Part shown: positions 42,962 to 54,261 of the stretch, in pieces
How positions within the stretch are numbered: position 1 is the first letter of the stretch
How the letters are laid out: every line of letters begins with the position of its first letter
DNA from: Ligustrum vulgare
Lineage: Eukaryota; Streptophyta; Magnoliopsida; Lamiales; Oleaceae
NCBI GenBank assembly: GCA_963555705.1
Contig: OY743180.1
Coordinates: forward strand, 41,014,129 to 41,078,128
Length of the DNA stretch: 64,000 bases
Reading direction: 5' to 3'
Translations under genes and position numbers: made by a program
Notes under the pieces: generated by a model
Database searches by the model: none
Seen by the model: the letters and a program-made list of their open reading frames with translations, nothing else
Told to the model about the DNA's origin: nothing

Positions 42962-45900
42962 AGATAATAAGCTGGAATGTGAGAGGACTAGGTGGTAGGA
43001 ACAAGAGGAAGTTGGTAAAGGAATTGCTATGCAAGGAAAAACCGGATGTAGTCACACTGCAAGAAACCAAAAAGGAAAAAATAGAGATGAATTTAATTGG
43101 CAGTATTTGGGGTAGTAGATTTAAAGAGTGGGCATTTATACCTTCAATTGGAAAATCAGGCGGTGTTCTTGTACTATGGGACTCTAGAGTGGTTAGGGGT
43201 AAAGAGGTAGTCTATGGGAACTATTCCGTATCAGTATTGTTGGAGGAAGTGGGAGGTAATGAAGAATGGTGGTTCTCGGGTGTTTATGGACCATGTCATC
43301 CAAGAGATAGGGATGATTTTTGGTTGGAATTGGCAAGTTTACATGGGCTTTGTGGAGAAAAGTGGTGTGTGGGGGGTGATTTTAATGTTGTTAGGTATCC
43401 TTCAGAGAAATTGAATGGTGACAAATATACTAAAAGTATGAGGAAGTTTGACCAACTAATACTGGACACGGGACTAAAAGATTTACAGCTCTTTAATGCG
43501 AAATTCACATGGTCTAACATGAGAGATAGATTGGCATGTTCAAGATTGGATAGATTCCTAGTTACGGAGGACTGGGTAAGCAAGTTTGAGGTAGTTAGGC
43601 AAGAAGCCCTTATAAGAATAACATCAGACCACTGCCCTGTTTCTATCAATACCGATAGATTTCAGTGGGGGCCTAGCCCATTTCGTTTTGAAAATATGTG
43701 GTTAAGGCATAAGAACTTCAGCAAAAATTGGACAAAATGGTGGAAAAATCATGAAATTGAAGGATGGGCTGGGTTCAGTTTTATGGAGAAGTTAAAAATG
43801 ATGAAGGAAGAATTGAAGAAGTGGAATAGAGAGGAATTTGGTGATGTAAAATTTGAGAAAAATGCAATAATGAAGACAATTGAGGAGATTGATAAGAAAG
43901 AGACAACACAGAACATTGGAGCAGAGGAGAGGCTAGAAAGAAGGAAGGCAAGTAGGAGATTGGGAGAGTTGATAATAAGAGAAGAAATTTCATGGAATCA
44001 AAAAGCAAAAATTCGAGGAGTAAAGGAATGGGATAACAATTCAAAAATGTTCCACAGAATTGCGAGTGGGAGAAAGACAAATAACCTGATCAATAAACTT
44101 GAAGGGAGGGATGGAAGAATGTTACATACGGAAGAGGAAATTGAGAAAGAGATTATTGAGTTTTTTGAGGAGTTGTTCAATACAAAGGAGAGAATAAGCA
44201 ATGGCATTGAAGGATTAGAATGGGCTAACATTCAGTTGGATAAAAGGTTGAAACTAGAGGAACCGTTCCAAGAAAAAGAAATAGAAGTCGCACTTTTCGA
44301 ATGTGCTGGAGACAAAGCGCCAGGGCCCGATGGATTCTCTATGGCTGCATTGAAGGAATGTTGGGAAGTCATTAAGGAGGACCTAATGAAGGTGTTTACT
44401 GAATTTCATGAAAATGGCATTGTGAATGCTAAAGTAAACGAAACATTCATAAGTCTTATACCCAAAAAATTGAGTTCTGTTAGCATCAAAGATTTTAGGC
44501 CAATAAGTCTGGTTACTTCCCTGTACAAAATAATTGCAAAGGTCTTATCTTTGAGGCTCAAGGAAGTTTTGGAAGAAACAATAGATGGAAGTCAATGTGC
44601 TTTTGTGAAAGGTAGGCAAATTCTTGACCTAGTTCTGATTGCAAATGAAACCGTTGAGGAATACAGAGTAAAGAAGAAAGAAGGGGTTGTGTTCAAAATT
44701 GATTTTGAGAAGGCATATGATCACGTCAGTTGGGAATTTCTAGATTTTGTATTAGAAAAGAAGGGTTTTGGGAGCAGATGGCGTAGTTGGATAAGAGGTT
44801 GTTTGGCTTCAGTTAATTTTTCAGTGATGATTAATGGTAAACCGAGGGGAAAATTTAAGGCTTCAAGAGGATTGAGGCAAGGAGACCCATTATCACCTTT
44901 TCTCTTCATTTTAATAGGGGATGCACTAAGTAGACTGCTCAATAAGGCTTGTGATTTGGAGATCTTGCAAGGATTCAAGGTTGGAAACAACGAAGTACGG
45001 ATATCACATCTTCAGTTTGCAGATGACAGTATCTTTTTCTTAGAGAATAGGGATGATAGCATTTCCAACCTTTTAGGAATTTTGGAGATCTTTTCAAGGA
45101 GTGCGGGATTAAAAATCAATATGGCAAAAAGTACGGTGGGAGGTATTAACTTGACAGAAGAAAGGATTGAAGGAATTGTAAAGGAGGTTGGTTGTGGGAA
45201 AGGCACTTGGCCATTGAATTATCTCGGACTGCCTTTGGGAGGGAACCCAAACACTTTTTCTTTTTGGAATCCAGTGATTGAGAGAATTGCTAAAAGGTTG
45301 GAAGGGTGGCATAAAGGTTGCTTATCAAGAGGAGGGAGACTTGTGTTACTACAATCGGTATTGGAGAGCATACCTACGTATTTCATGTCAATATTCAAAA
45401 TGCCAAGGAAAGTAGTAGAGATGATTGAAAAGATGATGAGGGACTTCTTTTGGGAAGGCAAAGGTGAAGGTGGTAAAGATCATTTGGTAAAATGGGATAT
45501 TGTCACAAAACCCAAGGAAAAAGGGGGTCTAGGGTTTGGCAATCTTCATGTGAAAAATCTGGCACTTCTAGGTAAATGGCTCTGGCGGTTTCCTATTGAA
45601 TCAGATTCACTTTGGCACTCTATTATTCTTAGTCGGTATGGTCTTCATTCAAATGGCTGGGATGCTTGCACCATTGTTAATTCCACTCTCCGAGCGCCAT
45701 GGAAATCCATTACAGGAGTTTGGAATAATTTTGAGGCATGCACCAAATTTGTGGTTGGGAAAGGGGACAAAATTAGATTCTGGCTAGATAGATGGAAGGA
45801 TGACCAAAAATTTCAAACACTCTTTCCACGGCTATTTCGGCTTTCTAATAACAAAAATTCCGTCATTAGTGACATTATATCCTTTCCACCAAACTCTACA

Positions 45901-46644
45901 CCAACGTGGAACCTTCAATTCATTAGAAACTTTAACGATAGAGAGGTCGAGGAATTCACTTCCCTGTCTTGTTTACTTGAAAACATTACTTTGGACCCAC
46001 ACTCCCTAGATAAATGGATTTGGACTGGTCACCCATCTGGATCATTTTCTTGTAAATCTTTTTCGAACTTCCTTTTTCAACCATTTTGTGCCTCAAATTT
46101 CCCACAATTCAAATTCATTTGGACAGATGTTTTTCCTACTAAAGTCAAAGTTTTTGCTTGGTTGGTCTCTCTGGGGAAGGTTAACACTTGCGATTTGCTA
46201 CAACGAAAGAGGCCTTTTTGGTGTATTTCCCCATCGTGCTGTATCATGTGCAGAAAGGATAATGAAACCATCGATCACTTACTTATCCACTGTGATTTTG
46301 CGAAGGAAATCTGGGATAGAATCAGGAATATGTTCGGCTTAATCGGTGCAATACCTAGGCGATGGGCTGATATTATACTTATCAAATGGTATTTCGGGGT
46401 TAAAAAGGAAAAACAGGTGATTTGGAAACTTATTGTTATGGCAGCAGCTTGGACAATATGGATTGAAAGAAATAAAAGGATTTTCGAGAACATTGAGAGA
46501 TCGATAGATAATATATGGGATTCGATAATTTTTCTCACAGGGCTTTGGGCTAGAGCAGCGGGGGTTTTTAGTATTCTAGATAACTTTTTGTTTCACTTAG
46601 ATCCAAAAAGTTCATTATGTACCCTGGTTCCAAGTAGCTCTTAG
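42958..46644 (+). CDS. LINE ORF2: endonuclease, reverse transcriptase, zf-RVT
   Basis: The 1228-residue frame is intact. An apurinic-type endonuclease at residues 1-230 has SWNVRG, LQETK, GGDFNVVR and SDHCPV, covering the usual catalytic Asn, Glu, Asp/Asn and Asp-His positions. RT at about 470-780 has FVKGRQILD, KIDFEKAYDHVSWEFL, GLRQGDPLSPFLF and the catalytic LQFADDSIFF (FADD, the normal plant variant). A zf-RVT region near 1060-1150 has FAWLVSLGKVNT, CIMCRKDNETIDHLLIHC, then WTIWIERNKRIF. No RNase H domain is visible. Start ATG 42958 overlaps the ORF1 stop by four bases, suggesting termination-reinitiation. Confidence 0.95.
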   Translation: MKIISWNVRGLGGRNKRKLVKELLCKEKPDVVTLQETKKEKIEMNLIGSIWGSRFKEWAFIPSIGKSGGVLVLWDSRVVRGKEVVYGNYSVSVLLEEVGGNEEWWFSGVYGPCHPRDRDDFWLELASLHGLCGEKWCVGGDFNVVRYPSEKLNGDKYTKSMRKFDQLILDTGLKDLQLFNAKFTWSNMRDRLACSRLDRFLVTEDWVSKFEVVRQEALIRITSDHCPVSINTDRFQWGPSPFRFENMWLRHKNFSKNWTKWWKNHEIEGWAGFSFMEKLKMMKEELKKWNREEFGDVKFEKNAIMKTIEEIDKKETTQNIGAEERLERRKASRRLGELIIREEISWNQKAKIRGVKEWDNNSKMFHRIASGRKTNNLINKLEGRDGRMLHTEEEIEKEIIEFFEELFNTKERISNGIEGLEWANIQLDKRLKLEEPFQEKEIEVALFECAGDKAPGPDGFSMAALKECWEVIKEDLMKVFTEFHENGIVNAKVNETFISLIPKKLSSVSIKDFRPISLVTSLYKIIAKVLSLRLKEVLEETIDGSQCAFVKGRQILDLVLIANETVEEYRVKKKEGVVFKIDFEKAYDHVSWEFLDFVLEKKGFGSRWRSWIRGCLASVNFSVMINGKPRGKFKASRGLRQGDPLSPFLFILIGDALSRLLNKACDLEILQGFKVGNNEVRISHLQFADDSIFFLENRDDSISNLLGILEIFSRSAGLKINMAKSTVGGINLTEERIEGIVKEVGCGKGTWPLNYLGLPLGGNPNTFSFWNPVIERIAKRLEGWHKGCLSRGGRLVLLQSVLESIPTYFMSIFKMPRKVVEMIEKMMRDFFWEGKGEGGKDHLVKWDIVTKPKEKGGLGFGNLHVKNLALLGKWLWRFPIESDSLWHSIILSRYGLHSNGWDACTIVNSTLRAPWKSITGVWNNFEACTKFVVGKGDKIRFWLDRWKDDQKFQTLFPRLFRLSNNKNSVISDIISFPPNSTPTWNLQFIRNFNDREVEEFTSLSCLLENITLDPHSLDKWIWTGHPSGSFSCKSFSNFLFQPFCASNFPQFKFIWTDVFPTKVKVFAWLVSLGKVNTCDLLQRKRPFWCISPSCCIMCRKDNETIDHLLIHCDFAKEIWDRIRNMFGLIGAIPRRWADIILIKWYFGVKKEKQVIWKLIVMAAAWTIWIERNKRIFENIERSIDNIWDSIIFLTGLWARAAGVFSILDNFLFHLDPKSSLCTLVPSSS

Positions 46645-46770
46645 ATCAGTCTATTATGGTAGGGTTGTAGCATAGAGTTACAAATGTTGAGATGGACGTC
46701 TTGTCCATTATATTTATTGTAAATTCTTGAGTTTTTAATAGAAATCTGTTTCTTATCAAAAAAAAAAAAA

Positions 46771-46787
46771 GATCCATCTTTTGTTTA
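46771..46787 (+). repeat. LINE target-site duplication, right copy
   Basis: GATCCATCTTTTGTTTA, identical to 39577-39593, directly follows the A tail. Confidence 0.95.
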
Positions 46788-47165
46788 GCTTTGTTGATAT
46801 CTTTTGTTTAGTAAGTAGAGAGATCCCTACTCTTCCACAAGTGTGTTGTACATGTATCGCAAACTTTTTTTGTGATACTCCATAATACACATGTCGGTTA
46901 CGGTTTATGAATCTGTCAATAAAACCTTGTTGGAAAATATCCTTAGGATCTAGAGTCAGTTTCGTGTTACAGATTTTTGCTAATTTCTTATCAGAGATCA
47001 AGATCTCTTTTGAGAAGTTTCCTTGTGATTCAATCTGTTCACAGATTTCCTCACTTCAATTCAAATTTTCATTATTATGCTCAAGACTCATAATTAATGA
47101 TGACAAGTAGCGTAATGTAAAATAAATTCTTTAACTGTTTCTTCATATTTGTGAAAAACCTTTTG
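46788..47165 (-). pseudogene. Endogenous pararetrovirus movement-protein fragment (proximal part)
   Basis: The minus-strand frame 46788-47001, open further up to about 47050, includes LTLDPKDIFQQGFIDRF and TCGRVGISLLTK. These resemble the N-terminal half of a caulimovirid movement protein. It lies immediately on the other side of the LINE target site from 39160-39576 and on the same strand, so the LINE split one viral relic. The 5' limit is lost where the second LINE begins. Confidence 0.55.
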
Positions 47166-50100
47166 CTCATATGGATTGTGTGGAAGAAATTGGTGTGTGG
47201 GGGGTGATTTTAATGTAGTCAGACATCCTTCGGAGAAATTGGGTTGCGAGAAATATACCAAAAGTATGAGAAAGTTTAATCAACTCATAAATGACATGGG
47301 ACTAAAGGATTTACAACTTCTAAATTCAGAATACACGTGGTCTAATATGAGAGATAGACTGGCCTGCTCAAGAATAGACAGATTCCTATTTACGGAATAC
47401 TGGGAAGGTATGTTTGAGGAAGTTAGGCAAGAGGCCCTTGTCAGGGTAACCTCATATCACTGTCCCATTATTATAGACACCAATAGATTCAAGTGGGGGC
47501 CTAGTCCATTTCGATTTGAAAATATGTGGCTAAGGCATAAGAATTTTAGTAGAAACTGGAAGGAATGGTGGGATAAGTAGAAAGTTGAAGGTTGGCTAGG
47601 ATATAGATTCATGACGAAGTTGAAATTGATGAAAGAAGAATTGAAAAAGTGGAATCAAGAAGAATTCGGTGACGTAAGAATGGAGAAAACGGCAATCATG
47701 AAGAGAATTGAAGAGATCGACAAGGAAGATGTTAGACACAATATCGGGGAAGAAGAGAGAATTGAGAGGAGGAAACTAAGAAGACAATTGGAGGAATTGA
47801 TCATAAGGGAAGAAATCTCGTGGAATCAGAAGGTAAAGATCAAAGGAGTTAAAGAATGGGATAACAACTCTAAAATGTTCCATAGAATTGCAAGTGGAAG
47901 GAAAATGAATAATATGATCAATAAACTTGAGGCCAGAGACGGGAAAATCCTCCAGAGGGAAGAGGAAATTGAGAAGGAAATCATAGATTACTTTCGAGAA
48001 TTGTTCAGTAAGGAGGAGACAACAAGTATTGGTATTGACGGGTTAGAATGGGCAAGTATTGACATGGAAATGAGATTGAAATTAGAGGAACCTTTCCAGG
48101 AAGAGGAAATTAAAAAAGCCCTCTTTGAATTTGATGGAGATAAAGCACCAGGACCAGATGGCTTTTCTATGGCAGCACTAAAAGAGGGTTGGGAAGTTAT
48201 CAATGAGGACTTGATGAAGGTGTTTAATGAATTTTATGTGAACGGCATTGTAAATGCTACAGTAAATGAAACATTCATAAGTCTCGTTCCGAAAAAAGTG
48301 AATTCACTTTCCATCAAAGATTTTCGACCGATAAGTCTGGTTACTTCGTTATACAAGATAATAGCGAAGGTCCTATCATCAAGGTTGAAGGAAGTCATGG
48401 AAGAAACAATAGATGTAGGCCAGTGTGCTTTTGTGAAAGGAAGGCAAATCTTGGACCTGGTTATGATTGCGAATGAGATTGTTGAGGAATATAGGGCAAA
48501 GAATAAAGGTGTGGTGTTTAAAATTGTTTTTTTAAAGGCATATTATCATGTTAATTGGGAATTTTTAGATTTTGTGTTAGAAAGGAAAGGTTTTGGTGAA
48601 AAATGGCGGGAATAAAGGGCTATTTGTCGTCAGTACATTTCTCAGTGATGATTAATGGCAAACCAAGGGGGAAATTCGATGCATCTAGAGGATTAAGGCA
48701 AGGAGACCCACTATCACCCTTTCTCTTCATTCTAGTAGGGGATGTCCTAAGTAGATTGGTGAATAAGGCTTGTGATATGAAGGTATTGGAAGGATTTAAG
48801 ATTGGCAATAATAAAGTAAGGGTCTCACATTTACAATTTGCAGATGACAGTATCTTCTTTCTGGAGAATAAGGATGAGAGCATCGAAAACATCATGGGAA
48901 TATTGGAGATTTTTTCATGAACCGCGGGATTAAAAATCAACCTGGCCAAAAGCACGATAGTAGGCATTAATTTGACAGAACAAAGGATTGAAGATATCGT
49001 GAAGAAAGTGGGTTGTCAAAAAGGTAATTTACCATTGAATTATCTTGGACTACCATTAGGAGGAAATCCAAATACCTACACTTTTTGGAACCCAGTGGTG
49101 GAGAAAATTGCAAGAAGATTGGAAGGATGGCACAAAGGTTGCTTATCAAGAGGAGGGCGACTAGTGCTTTTGCAATTGGTTCTGGGAAGTATTCCAACAT
49201 ATTTCATGTCAATTTTTAGAATGCCTTTGAAGGTGGTAAATATGATTGAGAAGATGATGAGGGATTTTTTTTGGGAAGGAAAAGGGGAGGGATATAGCGA
49301 TCACCTAGTCAAATGGGAAATTGTCACAAAATCAAAGGAACAAGGAGGCCTAGGGATTGGCAATCTTCATTTGAGGAATATGGCGCTTCTTGGTAAATGG
49401 CTTTAGCGGTTCCCTTTAGAATCCAAGGCACTCTGGCACTCCATAATCACTAGTCGGTATGGTCTCCATTCAAATGGTCGAGATGCAGGCATGGACATTA
49501 ATTCCACTTATCGGGCCCCATGGAAATCCATTACAAAAGTTTGGAATACCTTTCAGGTAAACATCAGATTAGTGGTTGGGAAAGGGGATACAATCCGGTT
49601 CTGGTTAGATAATTGGTTAGGTGACCAAACTCTTCAAACATTATTCCCTCGTCTCTTTCGGTTATCTTATAATAAAAACTCCGTCATTAACAATGTAATA
49701 TCCCTAACATCAAATTCGACAACCTCTTGGAACCTTGGATTCAGTAGAAATCTTAATGACAGAGATATAGTAGAATTCACTTCCCTTTCCAATTTGCTCG
49801 AAAAAATCACTATTGACCCACTTTCAATGGATAAAACTATTTGGATCGGTCACCCATCGGGTTCTTTTTCATGCAAATCGTTTTTGAACCTTCTTTGTCA
49901 ATATCCTAGCGATTCTAATTTCCCACAATTCAAATTTATTTGGAAAGGAATAATTCCAACGAAAGTTAAATTTTTTGCTTGGTTGGTGTCTTTGGGGAAG
50001 GTGAACACTTGAGATTTATTACAATTAAAGAGACCCAGTTGGTATATTTCCCCATCGTGTGTAAAAAGGCTAATGAAACGATCGACCACTTACTGATACA

Positions 50101-50588
50101 TTGTGAATTAGCAAAAGGAACTTGGGATAGACTGCTGAATATGTTTGGAGTATGTGGTGCAATGCCTAGACGTTGGGCGGATTTGATCCGTATCAAATGA
50201 AATTTCGGGGATAAAATGGAAAGAAAGGACATTTGGAGAATTTTTGTACTGTCAAGAGCATGGACGATATGACTAGAAAGAAATAAAAGGATTTTTAGCA
50301 ATATTGAAAGAACGATGGAAGACATTTGGGAGAACATCATATTCTTCACGGGCTTATGGGCTAGAGCAGCTGCTCTGTTTAGTGGGTTAGAAAACTTCCT
50401 GTTCTGTCTAAATCCTAAGAGTTCTTTGGGGAATACTGGAATGAATACCCCATAGATTTGTAGATAGCCCCTCTATTTTATCATAGATTTAATACTTTAT
50501 GTGATGGACATCTTGTCCATGACTCCAGTTGTAATTTTTGGATGAGTTCAATAAAGTTCAGTTTCCTATCAAAAAATAAATAAATAAC
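47166..50588 (+). mobile_element. Second LINE copy, 5' truncated and mutated
   Basis: It is the same family as 39594-46770. Similarity starts inside the endonuclease (CGRNWCVGGDFNVV) and runs to the zf-RVT end and an A-rich tail (50565-50588). Frames 47176-47580, 47611-48615, 48603-48920, 48972-49406 and 49491-50012 are segments of one ORF2 interrupted by stops (47578, 48918, 49404, 50010 and others) and a frameshift with deletion near 48600. The conserved ADDSIFF motif is still present. No TSD was found. Many scattered differences make it an older insertion than the intact copy. Confidence 0.9.
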
Positions 50589-50601
50589 ATAATGCATAAC
50601 T

Positions 50602-50870
50602 ATGAGGGAATTCACCGACTTAAACTTCCATCTGTTAGAAGATGTACACGAGCTTGTAGATCCACTTAATGGGCTTCTACTTGCTCCAATGAAGGTGTAG
50701 CCCACACCTTAGAGGCCCCCACTTGCCCTATCCTGGGCCTTGGTGATAGTGGTAAATCACAGAATATGCCTCATTCATTTTTTAGGATTTAAATCTTGTC
50801 ACGGCAGCTGCAAACTAGGTTGGAGACTTTCCACCTTCCCTTTTCAACTTAATGTGGTAAGCATTTACAT
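50602..50870 (+). repeat. Second copy of the 38945-39070 segment, with about 150 extra bases
   Basis: ATGAGGGAATTCACCGAC to GCTCCAATGAAG repeats 38949-39047 with a few changes. The extra stretch 50696-50845 begins GTGTAGCCC and ends CCCTTTTCA. The two copies bracket the viral and LINE block. Confidence 0.75.
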
Positions 50871-51072
50871 TGACAATGCCCATCAAATGGAGGACCCAAA
50901 TAATTTTCTCTAGTAATTAATTCTACCTAATACAAGCCTTGAAACTTTCACCAAAGATCCTCAAAACCTTGGATTGACGAAATCCAACCCCAACGTTTGC
51001 ACTAGAAGTCCTTGAAGTTGCAGATTTGTGAATACCGTCTGCCACAGTCCTCTGAAGCACGTACACGCTCAG
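50871..51072. other. Unassigned spacer before the hAT element
   Basis: No gene or element could be supported in this short stretch. Confidence 0.4.
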
Positions 51073-53971
51073 CAAGGCGGCGAGTCCGTGTCCGACGCGT
51101 ATCGGACACGAACACGAGCCGACCCGCCGGCGACACGAGTCCGACACCCCATTTTTCGTGTCGGAAAATGGTTATTATATTTTACGGGTCGGACACGTCC
51201 AAGAAAAAAAAAAAAAAAACAGAGAGCAGAAATTTGGAAGAAGATGATACCTGCGTATTGAGTAGATGTTGCCCTACTTTAGAAAAGCTCTAACCTTTTG
51301 TTTGCTTGCAGAATGAAAGGTGGAACGTGAGAAGAGTGGAGGAATGAAGTCTGAAAGAAGAGAAAAGGAAAGTTGTCTTACCTGTTGCAGAAACTGGAAC
51401 GAACGAAGAAAATGGCGTCGACTTGCAGGGAAGAAGATGCCGCTGAGTTGCAGGGTCTTCGTTGTAGGGAAGAAGAGAAGACGGAGAAGATGCCAGATGG
51501 AGGAGATGCCAAACAAAGGGAAGAAGACGCCAGAGAAGACTACTTTTTGTTTTTATTTTTCAGATTTCTGTGTAAAAAAGTGTATTGACTCTTGTGTAAT
51601 GTCGGTTCCTTTTTTTTGTTTCATAAAATGTCGGTTCATTGTTTTTAAAATAATAATAAAATGTGAAGAATTCTCCAACAAGTTATGTAACCACATTTTA
51701 CTCTTCTGCCCTTATTTTAAAATTTAAAGTACATGGGCCAAACAAAAGGCAAATATCAAAGCAAAAAGTCATTCGTTGTCTTCCGGAAAGCTCACTGCCG
51801 ATTGGAGAAAAAAATAAACTCCACACTTTATTCAACCCATTTCTTTTTCTTTGGAATCTCAATCTCAAGAATCATTTGCAAGATCAAGGTGATACTTCTA
51901 CCAAAAAATATCGGGTAAAATCTTTGTCATTGCTTTATTATTTGGTATATTTTATTAGTTTGAACCCATGAGAACTAGTTACATGAATGAAGATTTAACC
52001 AAGCCTCTTTGGAAATATGTAACAAAATTTGATAAACTAAATGAAGGAGGTGGAAATATTTCTTGGCAATGCAACTTTTGCAATACAACCAAAAAAAGTT
52101 CATATACTAGGGTTAGAGCACATTTGATGAAATTGCCGTGTAGTGGTATTGGAGCTTGTCCAAAAATAACCCAAAGAGACAAATGAAATGCAAAGATTGG
52201 AAGAAGAAGTGAAAATGAGGAGTAAAGAGTCAAAACGTGTCCCATTGCCAATGGAAAACTTGAGTTCGGTTGGTAGTTACATATTAGAGGAAAAGAAAAG
52301 AAAGGGTAGTTCAATTGAAAAGGCCTTTAGCATCACATCACATGATCAATTGGATTCGGAAATGGCTAGAATGTATTATTCAAGTGGTTTACCCTTTCAC
52401 CTTGCAAGGAATCCTTATTACATGTCTTCTTATACCCTAGCCGCGAATAGTCCATTGTCATGATATAAGCCTCCCGATTATAATAAGTTGAGAACCACCC
52501 TACTTCAAAAAGAGAGAAGAAATGTGGAACAATTACTACAACCAATTAAAAGCACATGGGGGGAAAAAGGGGTAACTATTGTGAGTGATGGTTAGAGTGA
52601 TCCACAAAGAAGGCCACTAATTAATTTTATGGCTATGACCGAAAGTGGACCAATGTTTTTACTGGCGGTTGATTGCTCGGGTGAGATCAAAGATAAATAT
52701 TTTATTGCTAACTCGATAAAGGATGTTATAGAAGAAGTTGACCCCGAAAAGGTTGTTCAAGTTATTACTGACAATGCGGCTAATTGTAAGGGTGCAGGAC
52801 AAATAATTGAAGTGCAATATCCTCATATTTTTTGGACATCGTGTGTTGTACACACGTTTAATCTTGCTTTGAAAAATATTTGTGAGGCAAAGAACGTTGA
52901 GGATAATTTGATTACATATGAAGAATGTAATTGGATAACTTGTCTTCATGAAGATGTAATGGCCATTAAACATTTTATCATGAACCATTCTATGAGAAGA
53001 GCAATGCTTAATGAATTTGTGACCTTGAAGTTGTTAGCGGTAGCCGAAACACGATTTGCTTCTATTAGAGTCATGAAAAGGTTTAAGCTTATCAAACGTG
53101 GGCTTCAAAACATGGTGATTGATGAGAAATGGTCAAGTTATCGAGAAGATGATGTGCAAAAGGCAAGTTTTGTGAAGATGAAATTACTTGATGATATTTG
53201 GTGGGACTCTATAGACTATGTTATTTCTTTCACTAGTCCTATATATGACATGCTTCGATTTTGTGATACGGATAAACCATGTCTTCACTTGGTTTATGAT
53301 ATGTGGGATACAGTGATAGAGAAAATGAACCGGAATTGGAGGCTATGATAATCGCCGATGATGAAAATGAAGATGTTGAAGATTTAACTAGAGATGAATG
53401 ATAATATTTATGTCATCTTTTACTTTTTGTTGAACTCAAATTATGAGAAAATATGTATGAAATGTTAAGTTGATATATATGTCAATTAATTTGCTATACA
53501 AAAAGTGTTACAAAATTTTTTTATTTAAAAAAAAAAAAAATTAATAAATAATGAAGTGTCGTGTCCCGAGTTTTTTCGAAAATCACGTGTCAACGTGTCC
53601 GACACGTATCGTCAAGGTTGCACGGACACCGACACGCGACATGGGTACGACACGACACGAACGCGTCGACACGTGATTTTTAAAAAAAGTTGGGACACGA
53701 CACGTGGGGGACACGCAAATTAATTTTTTTAATTTATTATTATTTTAGTCTTATTTACAAATAGCACATTGTATATTTATTGAATCAAAATGAGAATATC
53801 AAATAAAAACAAAATTGTAAGTTAGATTTATCATTTTTTAATTGCATGTATTTCGTCCCTTTCCTTTTTTCATTTTAATGTATATGGTGTAGCTCCGACA
53901 CGTGTTGAAGAGTGTCCAGAGAGTGTCGGTGTCCGACACTCGTGTCCGTGTCCGTGATTCACACACCTTTG
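51073..53971 (+). mobile_element. hAT DNA transposon, decayed, with GTGTCCGACAC subterminal repeats
   Basis: The ends carry CAAGGCGGCGAGTCCGTG (51073) and, inverted, CAAAGGTGTGTGAATCACGG (ending 53971). Both borders are dense in CGTGTCCGACACG-type repeats (51085-51200, 53560-53720, 53895-53960). Another CAAGGTTGCACGG end at 53613 suggests a small related element or duplicated end. The interior encodes a BED finger and a hAT transposase core. Flanking 8-mers do not match, so the limits are tentative. Confidence 0.65.
51968..53402 (+). pseudogene. hAT transposase (BED zinc finger, DUF659), internally deleted
   Basis: Segment 51968-52186 contains a BED-type finger (WQCNFCNTTKKSSYTRVRAH ... GIGAC). 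Segments 52188-52463 and 52467-53348 continue with PPDYNKLRTTLL, a broken SDG-stop-SDP, then the DUF659/catalytic region (VVQVITDNAANCKGAG, FWTSCVVHTFNLALKNI). Premature stops occur at 52184, 52461 and 52593. After MNRNW near 53340 the frame shifts and a typical acidic tail follows (ADDENEDVEDLTRDE, ending 53401). The C-terminal hATC dimerisation domain is missing. It is not functional. Confidence 0.7.
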
Positions 53972-54261
53972 AAAATCGTGACAAATAGCAAACAAAATTG
54001 TACATCAAGAGGTTTTAGTGGGTCAATCAATTCGATTGTTGAACAATCCAAATTTTTATTATGTTTAGCGTGGTTCAAAGGAGGAGAAATTGTGTGAATC
54101 GGTCCAAAGGGTTATGGAGTTTTAATGGGTGTTGTACTTAGGCATTAGAACCCTCGTTTAGGCTACAGTATTACTTTGCTTACTTGACCGTGAAAAACAT
54201 GCTTGCAAAAGAAATTGTTCGGCTTTTATTGTATTTTATATTTTATTTTGCACTCAACCTT
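53972..54261. other. Unassigned, probably gypsy interior
   Basis: No domain is recognisable. Its position between the hAT element and the polypurine tract suggests the remains of the gypsy pol end. Confidence 0.35.

Larger units (their letters stand above)
39594..46770 (+). mobile_element. Full-length L1-type LINE retrotransposon
   Basis: It has a GC-rich 5' UTR of about 550 bp, two long uninterrupted ORFs (ORF1 938 codons from the first ATG, ORF2 1228 codons), a short 3' UTR and a 13-base A tail (46758-46770). A perfect 17-bp TSD flanks it. These are the features of target-primed reverse transcription with both genes intact, so insertion was recent and the copy may still be competent. It sits within the pararetroviral movement-protein relic. 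Confidence 0.92.

Noticed and set aside
47166..50588. Second LINE copy as a functional element
   Set aside because: It is truncated within the endonuclease and has many stops and a frameshift.
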